DNA of 64,000 nt, from assembly GCA_039583875.1 (NCBI GenBank), contig CM077155.1:10643046-10707045 (forward strand), given 5' to 3'. Both the position numbers and the translations under genes were made by a program. This DNA comes from Platanthera guangdongensis (taxonomy: Eukaryota; Streptophyta; Magnoliopsida; Asparagales; Orchidaceae). Shown here piece after piece: positions 52,211 through 63,751 of this stretch (position 1 is its first letter; every line of letters begins with the position of its first letter). The notes under the pieces were generated by a model. It was given only the letters and a program-made list of their open reading frames with translations, ran no database searches and was not told the origin of the DNA.

Positions 52211-52360
52211 GAGGTCACTAATAAAAATGAAAGAAAACAATCACAAAGCAAAATAAATATCTGGCAGAAAATTTAAATGATATCTAGCAGATATGTACAT
52301 AACAAGCTTTGTGACAGATTAAACAAGTATAGTTCAGAAAATCAAAACTAAACAAGATAT

Positions 52361-55206
52361 TCATTTCTTCTTCTGCTGCTTTTCCTTGTCAGCTTTGTCT
52401 TTCTTAGAGGGTTGTGTGAATTTGATTTCTATATTGGGATTGGATACATCTCTTTTGGACATGGTCATGTTAGCAGCACCAATTATGTTGAGAGAAGTAG
52501 CTCTGGGTACAACAGCCTCTGGATGCAAATTCATATAGGCATCTACATTGAAAAATTAATTAGCCTTTTCATACCTTTTAACTTCTTCTTTTCTATAGGA
52601 TGACATAGTTGAATATTGAGAAGGATCTCTGCCTTCAACTTTAGCTTTGTTAATCATTGATAATCAAACAAGCTCTTGGAATCTGGCCATTCTTGCAGTA
52701 TTTTCTGTTTCAGGATCCACAAATGGGACTGAAGGAGAATCTGGCCTTTTTGGACTATCAACTTTTTCAATTTCAGATGATTTCTGTTGTTGAATGTCTT
52801 GTTGTTGCTATTTCTGCTGTCTGCTGCTGCTGGAATACACATGCTGACTGCTTCCATGTAGACCTCTGAGAAATGTTACCTGAAGCACCAGCTGGAGGAG
52901 GAGGCCCTCTCCAGTTCCTTTGAGAAGAAGGAGGAGTAGAGTACCTTCTACTCTTCTTCCTGGCTTTCTGCTCATTCTTGGAAAGCCATATCCATGCATG
53001 CATTCCTGGATATGGAGTAATATTCTGCAGGATGTAGTATGGATTATCATGAGTGGGATTTGGTTTGGGAGCAGCTTGAGGAACAACCTTTCTTTTCTTT
53101 ACAGCTTTCTTCTCAGTCTTAGTATTATCAGAATCATCAGAATCATCATCATTATCTTAATCATCAGAAGATCTTAAAGGATTATCATATAAGGCATCAA
53201 TGGACTTCAGAATATCTCTGGATATCTGCTTTTCAGCCTTAGGCTGTACAGGAGATACTGCAACTACAACTTCAGCAATACTTTCAGATAGTAGCTTATT
53301 CTCTTCTTCAATGTCAGCCATAATAATTTCATCTAAATCTGGAAGAGGACTATCATCCATTTTATATGTAGGAGGTGAGATAGCCTTTTGAGGAGAAATA
53401 ACCTTGGGAGGGGATGATACAATTTGAGGCTCTATTACTGCAAAACTTGTCTTAAGTTGCTTAGCAACTGTAGGGCTTATTGGAGCAGTATAAGGGACTA
53501 TAGCCCAGGAGTGCTGATAAGAAAAACTAGGGAGAATATCTCTGTAAGAAAAATGAAATAAATCTAGCAAAGAAACCAGATTGACTGTGGGATTTATAAT
53601 ATAATCACCAACAATATTTATTTCGGCTATGACTGAATCATCCATCTCTGTATCAGAATCAATTAAATCAATTATATCTGCAGGAGGGGCTATTTCTGCT
53701 GAGTCATCTGACATCTCAGAATCTGCTACTGCTGCTTCTGCTGCTGTACAGGGGGGAACTGGAGCTTCTTCATAGACCATCTCCCCATGACTGGTTTCAG
53801 GGAGTCCTGAAGCCAGTCCTCCAGAAGAAGGGAGAAAGCAGCAACTCTGGAAGAAAGAGAAGTGATGGAAGCAGAAAGAGGAGCTATAACAGCATTTATA
53901 AGCTTCTCAAGAGTGGGAGAAATAAATGCTAGAAGGTCTTTAGCTATATCAGAAAAGTCGAGATATAGGGGTTCAGGAGCAGAGGAGGAGTATGGAGTGT
54001 GATGTCCACAATTAGAACATACAGAGAATGCATTAGAGAAATCTGTATGCATGTAGTCTGGAGAAGTAGATTGAATGTCAGTGTGGATGACTAGAGGGAT
54101 ATCAGCTGAAGGAATTTCAGTGGGAACTGTGGTTGTAGTTGGAGATGTGGTTTCTGAACTGGAGAATGATGAGGAGATGGTGGAGGAGACAGTAGATTGA
54201 AGGTGTGGGATGACATAAATGTGTCAGGATGTATGTCATTTAAATGAGGTGGAAGTGGAGAGGGAGGTGGAGTGATGTGCTCAGGAGATGGAACTGGTGT
54301 TGGTGCTGGTGTGGGTTGATGTTGTTGTTGAGTTCGTGGAGTATGAGCTAGATAAGAAGATGGTTGTTGTTGTGGTTGTTGAGGAGGAGGTGAAGGAATT
54401 CTGGTGGAGAGAGGAATTTCTTCTGGAGGTGGAGGAGCGACTATCATTACCCTGGTGCCCTCAGAAGCCCGGGAAGAGGAAGAAGCCTTGGATGGCCTTG
54501 TGATTGTCCTCTCCCATCTGTCGAAAAGGGCAGAGGTAAGCCTCTTCGAGGCATTAAAGAACATTGTCGTGGAGACCAGTAGTTCAGGAGCTTTCTCTTG
54601 AAGAACGATTCCCAGAATCCTTCCAAAACACACTTCCTTCTTTGTGTTTTTCTTCATTATTAATTCAAACAATATTTGTTCCCAGTTTATCTGTTTCTTG
54701 TTAACCAGAGCACACATCACAAGGAACTGGTGCATGGTGATGTAATCATGTGCGGTATGTTTGGTCAGCAACACTTTGTTGACTATGTCTGCCAAAAACT
54801 TATATTGGACAGACAGATTCTTTTTTAACAGTTTATTGGGGTTTCCTTCTGTGTGGCCCATAGTATTCAGTATACTCTCATATTCTTCAGTATCTATATC
54901 TATGTCATCTTCCCCGGTAGATAAATCAAATATTTCAGTAAGAACTATAGGAGACAAAATAACCTGAGTGCCGCTGATAGTGCCTATCATTGTATTTGCA
55001 TCAGGTGGCGTTGCAGAGAAAACTCATTCCCTTATTTCATTGGCTGATATCTTGATGTGGGTAGTCATGAACTGCTTCATTTTTTGTTCTTCGCATAGCT
55101 GGAGGATGCCGATGAATATTTGATCAGTATGTGAAAACGAATCAAAATCGACATCAAATCCCGTGTCGAACTTCATTGCAGCAAGGGTGTTCGCGGGAAT
55201 CGCCAT
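52361..55206 (-). pseudogene. Element D ORF3, broken
   Basis: Starts MAIPANTLAAMKFDTGFDVD (ATG at 55206) after a splice-acceptor-like site. A TGA at 55026-55024 replaces Trp. The core FLADIVNKVLLTKHTAHDYI and FGRILGIVLQEKAPELLVS follow (about 54800-54590), then RWERTITRPSKAS, a Pro/Gln/Ser-rich linker, and after a frameshift near 54100 a helical segment (LLAFISPTLEKLINAVIAPL, about 53945). After another shift near 53770 come an acidic region, the SWAIVPYTAPISPTVAKQL motif shared with A (about 53500), and NPYYILQNITPYPGMHAWIW (about 53045-52990). Arg/Gln/Ser-rich and PFVDPE-like sequence precede the Lys-rich end, stop 52363-52361. Same motif order as A and E. Confidence 0.82.
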
Positions 55207-55214
55207 TAGTTCGC

Positions 55215-55232
55215 CTGCAACAAAAAATAAAG
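55215..55232 (-). promoter_or_regulatory. Splice-acceptor-like site before D ORF3
   Basis: On the minus strand TTTATTTTTTGTTGCAG is followed by GCGAACTA and the ATG, the same layout as A and E. Confidence 0.5.
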
Positions 55233-55317
55233 AGATCAAGTGCAAGGGAACAGAAAGCGCGGGACGAAGCTCGAAGAAAACCTAGATATATGGTTTTCAG
55301 AATATGAAGCGGCAGAC

Positions 55318-55583
55318 TCCGTCCGACGAAAAAAAAATTCTTCGATCTCAGTTCGACAAAATATTTTATTGATAAAAGAGTTCGTCGATCTCAGTCAGAA
55401 GAAGTGAAAACATTTCGTTGAGTTCAGTTTGACGAAAATTTTCTGAAGCAATATCGTCGATCTTCGTTCGACGAAAAGAGCTTCACACACAGAGTTCGTC
55501 GATCTTAGTTCGACGAATTTCTCTAGAACTCTTCTCAGTTCGTCGATCTCCGTTCGACGAATTAAGGAAAATTCTTCGACCGC
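55318..55583 (-). repeat. TCGTCGA palindrome block in D pol-ORF3 spacer
   Basis: Six units, for example TTCGTCGATC and GTTCGACGAA around a 3-nt loop near 55495-55518 and again near 55540-55561. On the plus strand arms read GTTCGTCGAT then GTTCGACGAA. Confidence 0.87.
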
Positions 55584-55593
55584 ACACAGAAAT

Positions 55594-58500
55594 TTAAATT
55601 AAGGCTTCTCCATTGATCATACCAAGCTGATTTATAAATAACAGATGGTTCCTTTCATCTAAGGGTTTGGTGAAGATATCTGCTCTTTGCAAATCAGTGT
55701 AGATGTAGACAAGCTTAATTTTATTTTTGTCCACACACTCTCTAATGAAATGATGTCTAATGTCTATGTGCTTAATTCTACTATGATGCACTGGATTTTG
55801 TGCAATAGATATTGCATTTGTGTTATCACATAGTAAGGTTGAATTATTTAAGTTAAAGCCATAATCTAGGAGTTAGTTCTGAATCCACAACATCTGGGAA
55901 CAGCAACTGCCAGCTGCTATGTATTCTGCTTCAGCAGTTGAAGTAGACACAGATGACTGCTTTTTACAAAACTAAGACACTAGTCCCATACCAAGGAACT
56001 GGCATGTCCCTGAGATACTTTTTCTGTCTACTCTACATCTAGCAAAGTCAGCATCTGAGTATCCAGTCAACTAAAACTCTGACTCAATTGGATATCAGAG
56101 TCCTAGACTAGGACAACTCTTTATATATCATAAAATTCTTTTTAAGAAAATAAGGTGAGATTCTTTAGGGTTCACCTAGAACCTAGCATAAAGGCATGTA
56201 GTAAATATTATGCCAGGCCTACTTGCTGTAAAATATAACAGGGACCCAACAATGACATTATATAATTTTTGATCAACAGGTTTCTCATGTTCATCAGAAT
56301 CAATTACAACATTTGTAGCCATAAGTGTTTTCTTGGCTGAGGCATCTAACATCCCAAACTTTTTGATTAGCTCCTTAGCATATTTAGATTGGGATATGAA
56401 AATGCCATCAGGTAGCTGCTTAACTTGGAGACCAAGGAAGTAGGAGAGCTCACATATGCTACTCATTTCAAACTTTGAATGCATGTGGTCAGGGAACCTC
56501 TTGCATAGTTTGGAATCTGTATACCGAAAAATAATGTCATCTACATAGATTTGACTAATAAGATTTGATCCTTATGGTGTCTAGTGAATAATGTCCTATT
56601 TATAATGCCCCTAGAAAATTTATGCTCTAGAAGAAAACAAGCTAAGGTTTCATACTAAGTTCTTGGAGCTTGCTTTAAACCATAGAGAGCTTTATGCAAT
56701 TTAAATACATAAGAAGAGTGAGTTGGAGAGATAAAACCTGGTGGTTGTTACACATAAACTTCTTCTTTAAGTTCACCATTCAAGAATGCACTCTTGACAT
56801 CCATTTGGTATACCTTGAACGTTTTGTAGACAACATATGTAAGGAAGATTCTTATTGCTTCCATCCTTGCAACATGTGCAAATGTTTGGTCATAATCAAT
56901 CCTTTCCTCTTGCATATAGCCTTGAGCAACCATCCTTGCCTTGTGCCTTATTATAATACCTTGGGCATCAAGGTTATTTCTGAATACCCATTTAGTTCCA
57001 ATGACTGGGTAGTCTTTTGGTCTTGGAACTAAATCCCAAACTCTGCATCTCTCAAATTAGTTGAGCTCCTCTTGCATTGTAACAATCCAGTGGGGATCTT
57101 GCTCTGCATCTTTAATGGATTGGGGCTCAATTTGAGATATGAAGTAGACATGCATCAAGTCTTGGTTGAGTTGATGTCTGGTCTGCACACCAACTGAAAT
57201 GTCTCCAATCACTTGAGATACAGGGTGATCCCTAAGTGTGACAAATTCAATAGGTGGAGTTGGTTGAGCAACAGCTTGGGGAATAAATTCCTCTTGTGGA
57301 ATTATAGTAGCTGTTGGAGGTTCTTCACTAATTTCAATATCTTCATCTTCACTGTCTTCAGCAATGTGTGGAGAAGGATGGCTAACAGCCTCATTGGTGA
57401 GGGTTAATTCATTCAGCTTCTCACATAAATATGGTTCCTGCAAAGAATCACTGGTACAAATTTCTTTCTCCTTATAAAATATATTAGTCTCATCAAATGA
57501 AACATAGACAGATTCTTCTATTTTCATGGTAGATTTATTATAGACCCTATAAGCCTTGATTACTTGGGAATATCCAAGAAAAATTCTCATTTCAGCCTTG
57601 ACTTCAAATTTTCTAATGTGCTTCTTATTATTGTTATGAATGTAACACAGACAACCAAATATTAAAAAATAGTTTACTTTAGGTTTCTTCCATTTAAGTA
57701 GCTCATAAGGAGTCTTATTCTTAAGTTTGTGTATAAGACTTCTATTCAGTACATAATTTGTTGTGCTCACAGCCTCTGCCCAAAAGAATAGGGGCAAATG
57801 AGCATCTACAAATAATGTGCCTGTAAATTCAATTCGGGTTCTATTCTTCCTTTTAGCAACCCCATTTTGTTGAGGTGTTCTAGGAGCTGAGAAATAGTAC
57901 CTGATATCTTCCTTCTCACAGAACTCCTGCATAAGAAGAGACTCAAACGTAGTACCATGATCACTTCTGATCAATGCAACTGGAGTAGAGTACTCAATCT
58001 GTATGTTCTTGAGAAAATCTGTAAGAACCTTGAAGTTATCAGACTTAGATCTCAGAAAGAATACCCAAGTGAATCTAGAGAAGTCATCTACAATCACTAA
58101 AGTATAAGATTTCCCTCCTAGACTTTGTACAGCAATAGGGCCAAAAAGGTCCATATGTAGCAAGTACAATATTCTAGGTGAGTCACTTTTATTTACAGAT
58201 TTGAAACTATTCTTTTTTTGCTTGCCTAATTGACAAGCCCTGTAAATGCTTTCCTTCTTGTAGGGGCAAAAAGGCAATCCTCTAATAAGGTTGTCCCTAG
58301 ATAGTTTGACAATGTTTTTCAAATTAACATGACCTAATATCTTATGCCAAAGGTCATTATTATTGCTAGTTTGATTAAATAAACATATTTCAGATTTAGC
58401 TGACTATAAATTAACTATGTAAATGTTTCCTACTCTAGTGCTAGTCCATACTATATGGTTATCTGAAGAAGTAATAATATAGGAAGTTTTATTAAATGAT

Positions 58501-58769
58501 ACATGAAACCTTTCATCACATAACTGACTTATGGAGATAAGGTTGTGCTTCAGTCCATTTACATAAGCTACCTTACTGAAGGTGACTGCTCCAATCTTGA
58601 CCTTTCCATAGCCTTCAGTCTGGGCATAATTGGAGTCACCAAATATTACTTTTGCTCCTAACTTTGACTTGAAGTTGATTACGTTGTCCTTGTTTCCAGT
58701 CATGTGTTTAGAACAGCCACTATCCAGATACCACTGTTGCTCTGTGGTGGGATAGTCTTTCACCTGCAA
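55594..58769 (-). pseudogene. Element D pol (PR-INT-RT-RH), heavily mutated
   Basis: From 58769: MQVKDYPTTEQQ, then protease WYLDSGCSKHMTGNK. A stop at 58404 follows, then LWHKILGHVNLKNIVKLSRD (about 58345), CRACQLG, and an integrase core with HMDLFGP, RSDHGTTFE and GVAKRKNRTR (Glu of the DDE motif replaced by Lys in GVAERK; about 57865). RT from [10 protein letters not shown] to [19 protein letters not shown] (about 56770) has several stops, and the catalytic YVDD region near 56560-56540 is out of frame or damaged. RNase H retains GYSDADFARC, EAEYIAAGS, CDNTNAIS and HIDIRHHFIREC. The end is GEALI, stop 55594. Confidence 0.9.
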
Positions 58770-58782
58770 AGAAACAGATTAG
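58764..58782 (-). promoter_or_regulatory. Splice-acceptor-like site before D pol
   Basis: On the minus strand AATCTGTTTCTTTGCAG is followed by GTGAAAGAC. The donor-like position upstream reads AAG/ATAACC, so a donor there is lost in D. Confidence 0.45.
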
Positions 58783-60933
58783 CTATTCTTGACCTAGGTT
58801 ATCTTGGGTCCTTCTTTCTTCACATAATTAAAGCTAGAAATATAAGAATATTCAGGTTGACATTTGTAACCTAAAGGGTGATATCTTCTAGGTGGTATAA
58901 TCCATTAGTTAAATTGATTAAAAGAAGATCTTGGTTGATTATAAGTTTTAGAAGAATTAATGTTTCTGTTAACTTGAACTGGGTTCGACGAATTCAAGTG
59001 AGTTCGTCGATCTGAGTTCGACGAATGGGGATGAGTTCGTCGAACTCCACTCAGAGAATGAAAGTAGTCATTCTCTGGGCCCCAAAATCGTCGATCTCTG
59101 CTCGACAAACCATACTGGTTTCATCGATCGTAGTTCAACGAATAGTTATAGTGAAAGTTTACGTTCAGAGTTCGTCAACTAGAGTTCGACGAACTGTACA
59201 CATTTCGTCGATCGGAGTTCGACGAAATCTATTGAACATTGTTATAGTTAGGATTTTTCTTATTCTGTTTCCTTTTCTTATTCTTTGGTTTTAATTCAGT
59301 TGGTTTATCATTATTATCATTTTCTATCTTCTCTTTTTCCTTTTCTGAGACAAATTTAATTGGAGTTGACAATATATTCTTCTGGATTAGTAGGGGTTGG
59401 CTTGTTGAAACACCTAATCCCAGCTTGCCATTTAACCTGGCATTCACTGTGCTTGTGATGTCCATCAACTTGATGCTTTTCCCATTTAGGCATTCTTCAA
59501 TTTTCCTAGCCTCAGCTAATTCAGATTTTAATGATATTATTTGTTCTTGAGCTAGAATTAATTCATTTTTTAACTTAATATTTTTAGAGACAAGGTTTTC
59601 ATGATCAGTTAATTTTTCCCTGAGTGTTTTAATTTATTTTTCAGAATATATTAAATCTATACACATGAATTTAAACTCAGTTTTAAAACTATCAGAATTG
59701 TAATCAAAGGAAGATAGTACCTGATCTGCCTCTGATTCAGAAGATTTTTCATTATCTAATTATTTTGTTTGTTCCTCAGCATTAGATGGGCTGCAAGAGG
59801 CATTAATAGCCATAAGGCAAACTTCCCTTGCCTTAGCTTCTTCTTCCTCTTCACTGGAGCTAGATGATGAAGATTCTTCTTCAGTATCACTCCAGGTCTC
59901 AGCCACAAATCCTTTCTCCTTTCTTTTGTGCTTGCTGGAGGATGGCTTGATGTAGTGATGCTTCTTGGAGTCCTTTTCTCTTCTTATTTTCCTTCTTTTT
60001 ATTCTTAGGACATTCTGAAATGAAGTGTCCGGGTTTCCTGCACCCAAAACAAATAATTTCTTTAGTGGGTGTTTTGTCATACCTTGGTTTGTCATCATGC
60101 CTGGATGACTTTCTCCTAAAGTCCTTCTTTGCCATTTTGTAGAATCTCTTGGCTAAGAGACTCAGGAGTTCTTCATTTGATGTTGGAGCTTCAATTTCTT
60201 CTGCAGCTTTAAAGGCTATGTTCTGCTCCTTTCTTGTTGTTGGAGGAGTCTTCTGTTCTGCAGCTTCTTTGGACTTGATCAACTGCTCATAAGATTTGAG
60301 CTTTCCCAGAAGAGATTCTGTGAAAATCTCATTCAAGCTTCTGGCCTCCTTAATTGGCCATATCCTGGAATCCCAAGTGCTGGGGAAGCACATTAGGATT
60401 TTATCATTCACTTCAGTGAGAGATATTTCTTTGTCCAAGGTCCTCAACTCACTGATAATTGAACTTAATCTGTTGTACATGTCACTAACAGATTCTGATT
60501 CTTCCTACTTAAAGTTCTCATACTGGGAGATGAGAGTTGATCTTCTGTCTTTTCTCTCATTAGCTGATCCAGCAACCATCTGGTTTAGAGAGTCCTAGAT
60601 GGCTTTTACAGATGTGCATTCAACCACTTTCTGAAATATGTCATCTGACATAGTCTGAGCCAATATATTCATGGCCTTTGCATCTACAATCTTTGCCTTT
60701 TTCTGAGCATCTGTCCACTCAGGTGGTGGAACAACATGTGTGCTTGAAGTTGAAGTTGATGTAGTAGTAGATGTAGTAGTAGCTGTTGGTTGAGGAGGAC
60801 CTGTGAAAATAGAAGTATATATGTCCTCATCACTTGAATTCATATAAAGTCTAATTCTTGCCTTCCAGATTGCAAATTTATTCAAGTTGCAGACTGGAGG
60901 TCTGGTGCTTGCATAATATTTGTTCTGTGTCAT
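58779..60933 (-). pseudogene. Element D gag, broken
   Basis: ATG at 60933 (MTQNKYYASTRPPVCNLNKF). Capsid-like region with FAIWKARIRLYMNSSDEDI and a Thr/Ser repeat (TTSTTTSTSTSS), stop near 60597 where a Trp is expected, then LRTLDKEISLTEVNDKILM and LLGKLKSYEQLIKS (about 60430-60270). Zinc knuckle CFGCRKPGHFISEC (about 60053-60012). A frameshift in the Lys-rich run near 59990 follows, then an acidic Ser/Glu stretch, a coiled-coil-like segment, LMDITSTVNARLNGKLG (about 59470), and the Asp-Arg-Arg palindrome block (59228-58983). It ends IPPRRYHP and PKI. One zinc knuckle only, as in A and E. Confidence 0.88.
58983..59228 (-). repeat. TCGTCGA palindrome block inside D gag
   Basis: Six to seven units. 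The best is ATTTCGTCGA and TCGACGAAAT around a 7-nt loop (59203-59229). On the minus strand they encode SNSDRR- and GVRR-type motifs. Confidence 0.87.
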
Positions 60934-61022
60934 GCTGTGAAATAATCAAAACTAGGAGGAATGAAGATCAGATCTAACAAATGATCTTTTGGTTCAAGTG
61001 TTAGCTTGTACAACCAAAGAAA

Positions 61023-61040
61023 CAACCCTCTGATACCAAT
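61023..61040 (-). promoter_or_regulatory. Primer-binding site of element D
   Basis: On the minus strand ATTGGTATCAGAGGGTTG directly after the 5' LTR; TGGTATCAGAG is intact. Confidence 0.9.
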
Positions 61041-62676
61041 TGAAAGGTAGAGGTTAGATCTGATTTACTCTAGAGGGGGCGGGGGATGAATAGAGTAATA
61101 AAACTTTTTGGCTGTTTTTAATATTATCAGAGTAAAGAATATGTGATACCAATATTAACAGAAAGGAAAAAAACAGTCTAAGTTAATCTACTCTAACACA
61201 ACACAATAATATATCACAACACAAAGAAAAGAGGCAACCAGACGACACAAGAATTTTATAGTGGTTCCCCAACTTGGGTACATCCACTCTTCTACCACCC
61301 TGGTAGAAATCCACTAGCAGGTTTTTGATCAGGTGACTGCCACCAACAAGTTTTTGCTCAGGTGCCCTGTCACCACAAGATCTATTTCAAGGGAGATCTC
61401 ACAACCCTTCGAGCTTTTGATCAGGTGCCCAAAAACCAAATAAACTTTTGAAGGGAGTTAATAAACCCTTTATATAGGAGGGGGGAGAGAGATTTGATGG
61501 TGTCTTATCTTTCTCAAACAACTGAGAAGACTTAGTGGATTGTTGTTGTTAAGGCTTCTTCAGAAATCACTTGAAGCCTTGCCCAGGGTGTAGGTCTTCT
61601 TCCTTGACTTGAGATGATCTAGGAACTTCTGACTGATTTAGAGATTGTTGTCCTTGAAAGCTCCTGGAGTTGAAGTTGAAGAAGACTCTTGATAGTGATT
61701 GTTGTTCTTCTTCTTCTTCAGTAAGATCAAGGAGAAAACAAAGTGTTTTCTGTACAGAGAATGTCTGAGAGATTTTCTGTATATGTTCTCTGGTTCTGTA
61801 TCACTGTACTTCTATTACTTCCGACTGAAAAGAGAAAAATCTCTTTTATATTCTCTGTCAAATTCTCCTTTGAATTTTGAATTGTCTGCATTGATTGCTG
61901 ACTGCCTGGAGAATGAAAATCGGCTGGAGAATATTTGCTTTAATGAGTTTCCCCAACTGTCCCAATTAATTAAGCAAGTAATTAACATGATGAAGACCAT
62001 AATTAATGCTGCCAATAACGGCTATATTCAGAGAATATGTACATTAATTACTCAGGAAATTTTTTCTAAATAATATATGGAATATGGACAGAAAATGAGG
62101 AAAATTCTAAGTCTGGAACTGCAACAGAAATCGTTGACCATGGAACAGATTTCATCGACCTGAGATCCACGTTCGTCAAGCTGAGAAATTATGTTTGTCG
62201 ACCTGATAAAACATGTTCGTTGACCTAAGATCCAAGTTCATCGACCTGAGCATAGCGAACTGCATTCTGTGAATAACTTGCCAATTCTGCGCTCCAAGTT
62301 CATCGAGCTGATAATCTGTCTTCGTCGAGCTGAGTTCAGCGAAAGTAATCTGGAAAGAATGTGTTGAAGTTGAAATCCAGACTTCATCTACTTGAGCTTG
62401 AATATCGTCGAGCTCAACTCAAAGAATTAACTCTGAGTTCGTCGATTAGCGATCGACGATCGTTGAGCTGAGTTCGACGAACGTCGAACTTATATACTGA
62501 ACTTGATTTCTTCTAAGTCTTGAGTCATCTGAGGTCTTCTGCTGGCTAGTCCATGTATGGTTGAACCTAAAGACGTATCCTAGACTTTAGGATACAAAGA
62601 CATGACCCTGGCTATACATTATGGGTCAAACATCCTAATTAGTGAACCGAGCCCAAATCCAACTAGGGATCCAACT
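61041..62676 (-). repeat. 5' LTR of element D
   Basis: 1636 bp on the minus strand. The first base of TG is changed (plus strand ends CCAACT instead of CCAACA). Palindromes at about 62130-62490. Confidence 0.93.
61841..61850 (-). promoter_or_regulatory. TATA box, D 5' LTR
   Basis: TATAAAAGAG on the minus strand, conserved in the 3' LTR at 51335-51344. Confidence 0.6.
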
Positions 62677-62681
62677 GGACT
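62677..62681 (+). other. Target-site duplication GGACT (right) of element D
   Basis: Exact copy of 50537-50541. Confidence 0.92.
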
Positions 62682-62860
62682 CATTCCTTCAGTAGCAGGT
62701 AGCTGAGTAAATCTGATCAGCAAAGAAGTTCGCTGCTAAAGAGGACTCTTTTCTTCAACAACAAGTGGTCTAGACTGAAATCTACTCGGTCCAGCAAGGT
62801 AGACTCAGAGAGTAATCTCTAAGTCAGTTATTTAATCATTTCATTTAAATTACCCTGTAG

Positions 62861-63470
62861 GATTCAATGTTTACTGAATCTGAGTGTATGCCTAAGTAAT
62901 TAGGCTGAGTACTAGATCTTTTTAGATCGGAGTAGTAGGAACACTTGGTGTTCTGAGGTAAGTGATTGGTGAATCACTGAGCTGTAGGATCCAAGTGTGG
63001 ATCTGTGAGTAGGACTATCCTCCCAGCCTAAGTAGTAGGGCTTTGTGCCTGAGGTAGGTGACTATAAAGTCACTGTGTTGTACGTGACAGGATTGTCACT
63101 GAGCTGTAGGTCTTGGAGGAGACTGAGTGTAGGGCCTCGTGCCCGAGGTAGGTGATTAATTAATCACTGAGTTGTAGGTGCCTAGAAGGGCACTGAGGTA
63201 GGTACCTGTGGGGTATTGAGCTGTAGGAGTGCTGCAACACTCTGAGAGTAGGGATGTGTGCCTGAAAATATAGGTTTGAGAAGCTTGAGCTGTAGGCCTT
63301 TATGTAAGGCTGAGGTAGGTGGCTTGAGGGTCACTGAGTGTAGGAGCACTGCAGATCTATGAGGAAGGAACCTGTTGGTTCTGAGGTAGGTGTCCTGAAA
63401 AGGATACTGAGTGTAGGAACTTGCTGAAGTTCTGAGTGTAAGGTTGAGGCCTAAGGTGTAAGCTCTAAGT
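62861..63470 (+). repeat. Mini-hairpin array, second copy (C 3' LTR)
   Basis: Same unit order as 3925-4540. Several units that are imperfect in the 5' copy are perfect here: GATCT/AGATC (about 62925), GATCC/GGATC (about 62988-63003), GTCT/AGAC (about 63110-63123), GTGCC/GGCAC (63179-63193). Some perfect units of the 5' copy are mismatched here, for example GTACC/GGTAT near 63203-63216. Confidence 0.88.
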
Positions 63471-63746
63471 AGCACATTTGGAGGAGTTTGGCCTTTTCTA
63501 ACAAGGGTTAGAAAGGTGGGAGGGACAGTGGATGTACCCATAATTTGGGGAACCGCTATAAATCTTTGTGTGCATGTTTGTGTATTTATTTTTCTTTTAT
63601 TAATTGCAGGTGTTAAGGACAAGCTCTAGATCACCCTATTTTGAAAGCTAAAAGAAAGCAACAAGATAGTAAAAAGACTCAAAAAGATTTAAAGACCTAT
63701 TCACCCCCCTCTAGGTGACCAGCTAACCTTGAAATAAAAACTTTCA

Positions 63747-63751
63747 CATAC
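63747..63751 (+). other. Target-site duplication CATAC (right) of element C
   Basis: Exact copy of 2875-2879, directly after the CTTTCA end of the C 3' LTR. Confidence 0.9.

Larger units (their letters stand above)
50542..62676 (-). mobile_element. Element D: full-length Sirevirus-like element on the minus strand
   Basis: On the minus strand: 5' LTR 62676-61041, PBS, gag, pol, spacer, ORF3, PPT, 3' LTR 52192-50542. LTRs start (T)GTTGGATCCCTAGT, as in A, and end CTTTCA. Coding order and proteins match A and E, with A the closer relative. All three coding regions are broken. D lies opposite in orientation to A, C and E. Confidence 0.94.
2880..63746 (+). mobile_element. Element C: old Sirevirus-like copia element, interrupted by B and D
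   Basis: After removing B (10158-48906 with one TSD copy) and D (50542-62676 with one TSD copy), C is about 10 kb. It comprises a 5' LTR (2880-4812), PBS, gag, a protease remnant, a deletion of the rest of pol, a third ORF, a purine tract, and a 3' LTR (49704-50541 plus 62682-63746). The gag keeps two zinc knuckles, as in typical Sireviruses. In the first 110 bp the two LTRs differ at about nine positions by eye, making C the oldest fully bounded element. The LTR starts TA instead of TG in the left copy. Confidence 0.88.
62677..63746 (+). repeat. 3' LTR of element C, right part
   Basis: Resumes with the duplicated GGACT then CATTCCTTCA, aligning with 3744-4812, and ends CTTTCA next to the CATAC duplication. 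It contains the second copy of the mini-hairpin array. Confidence 0.9.
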
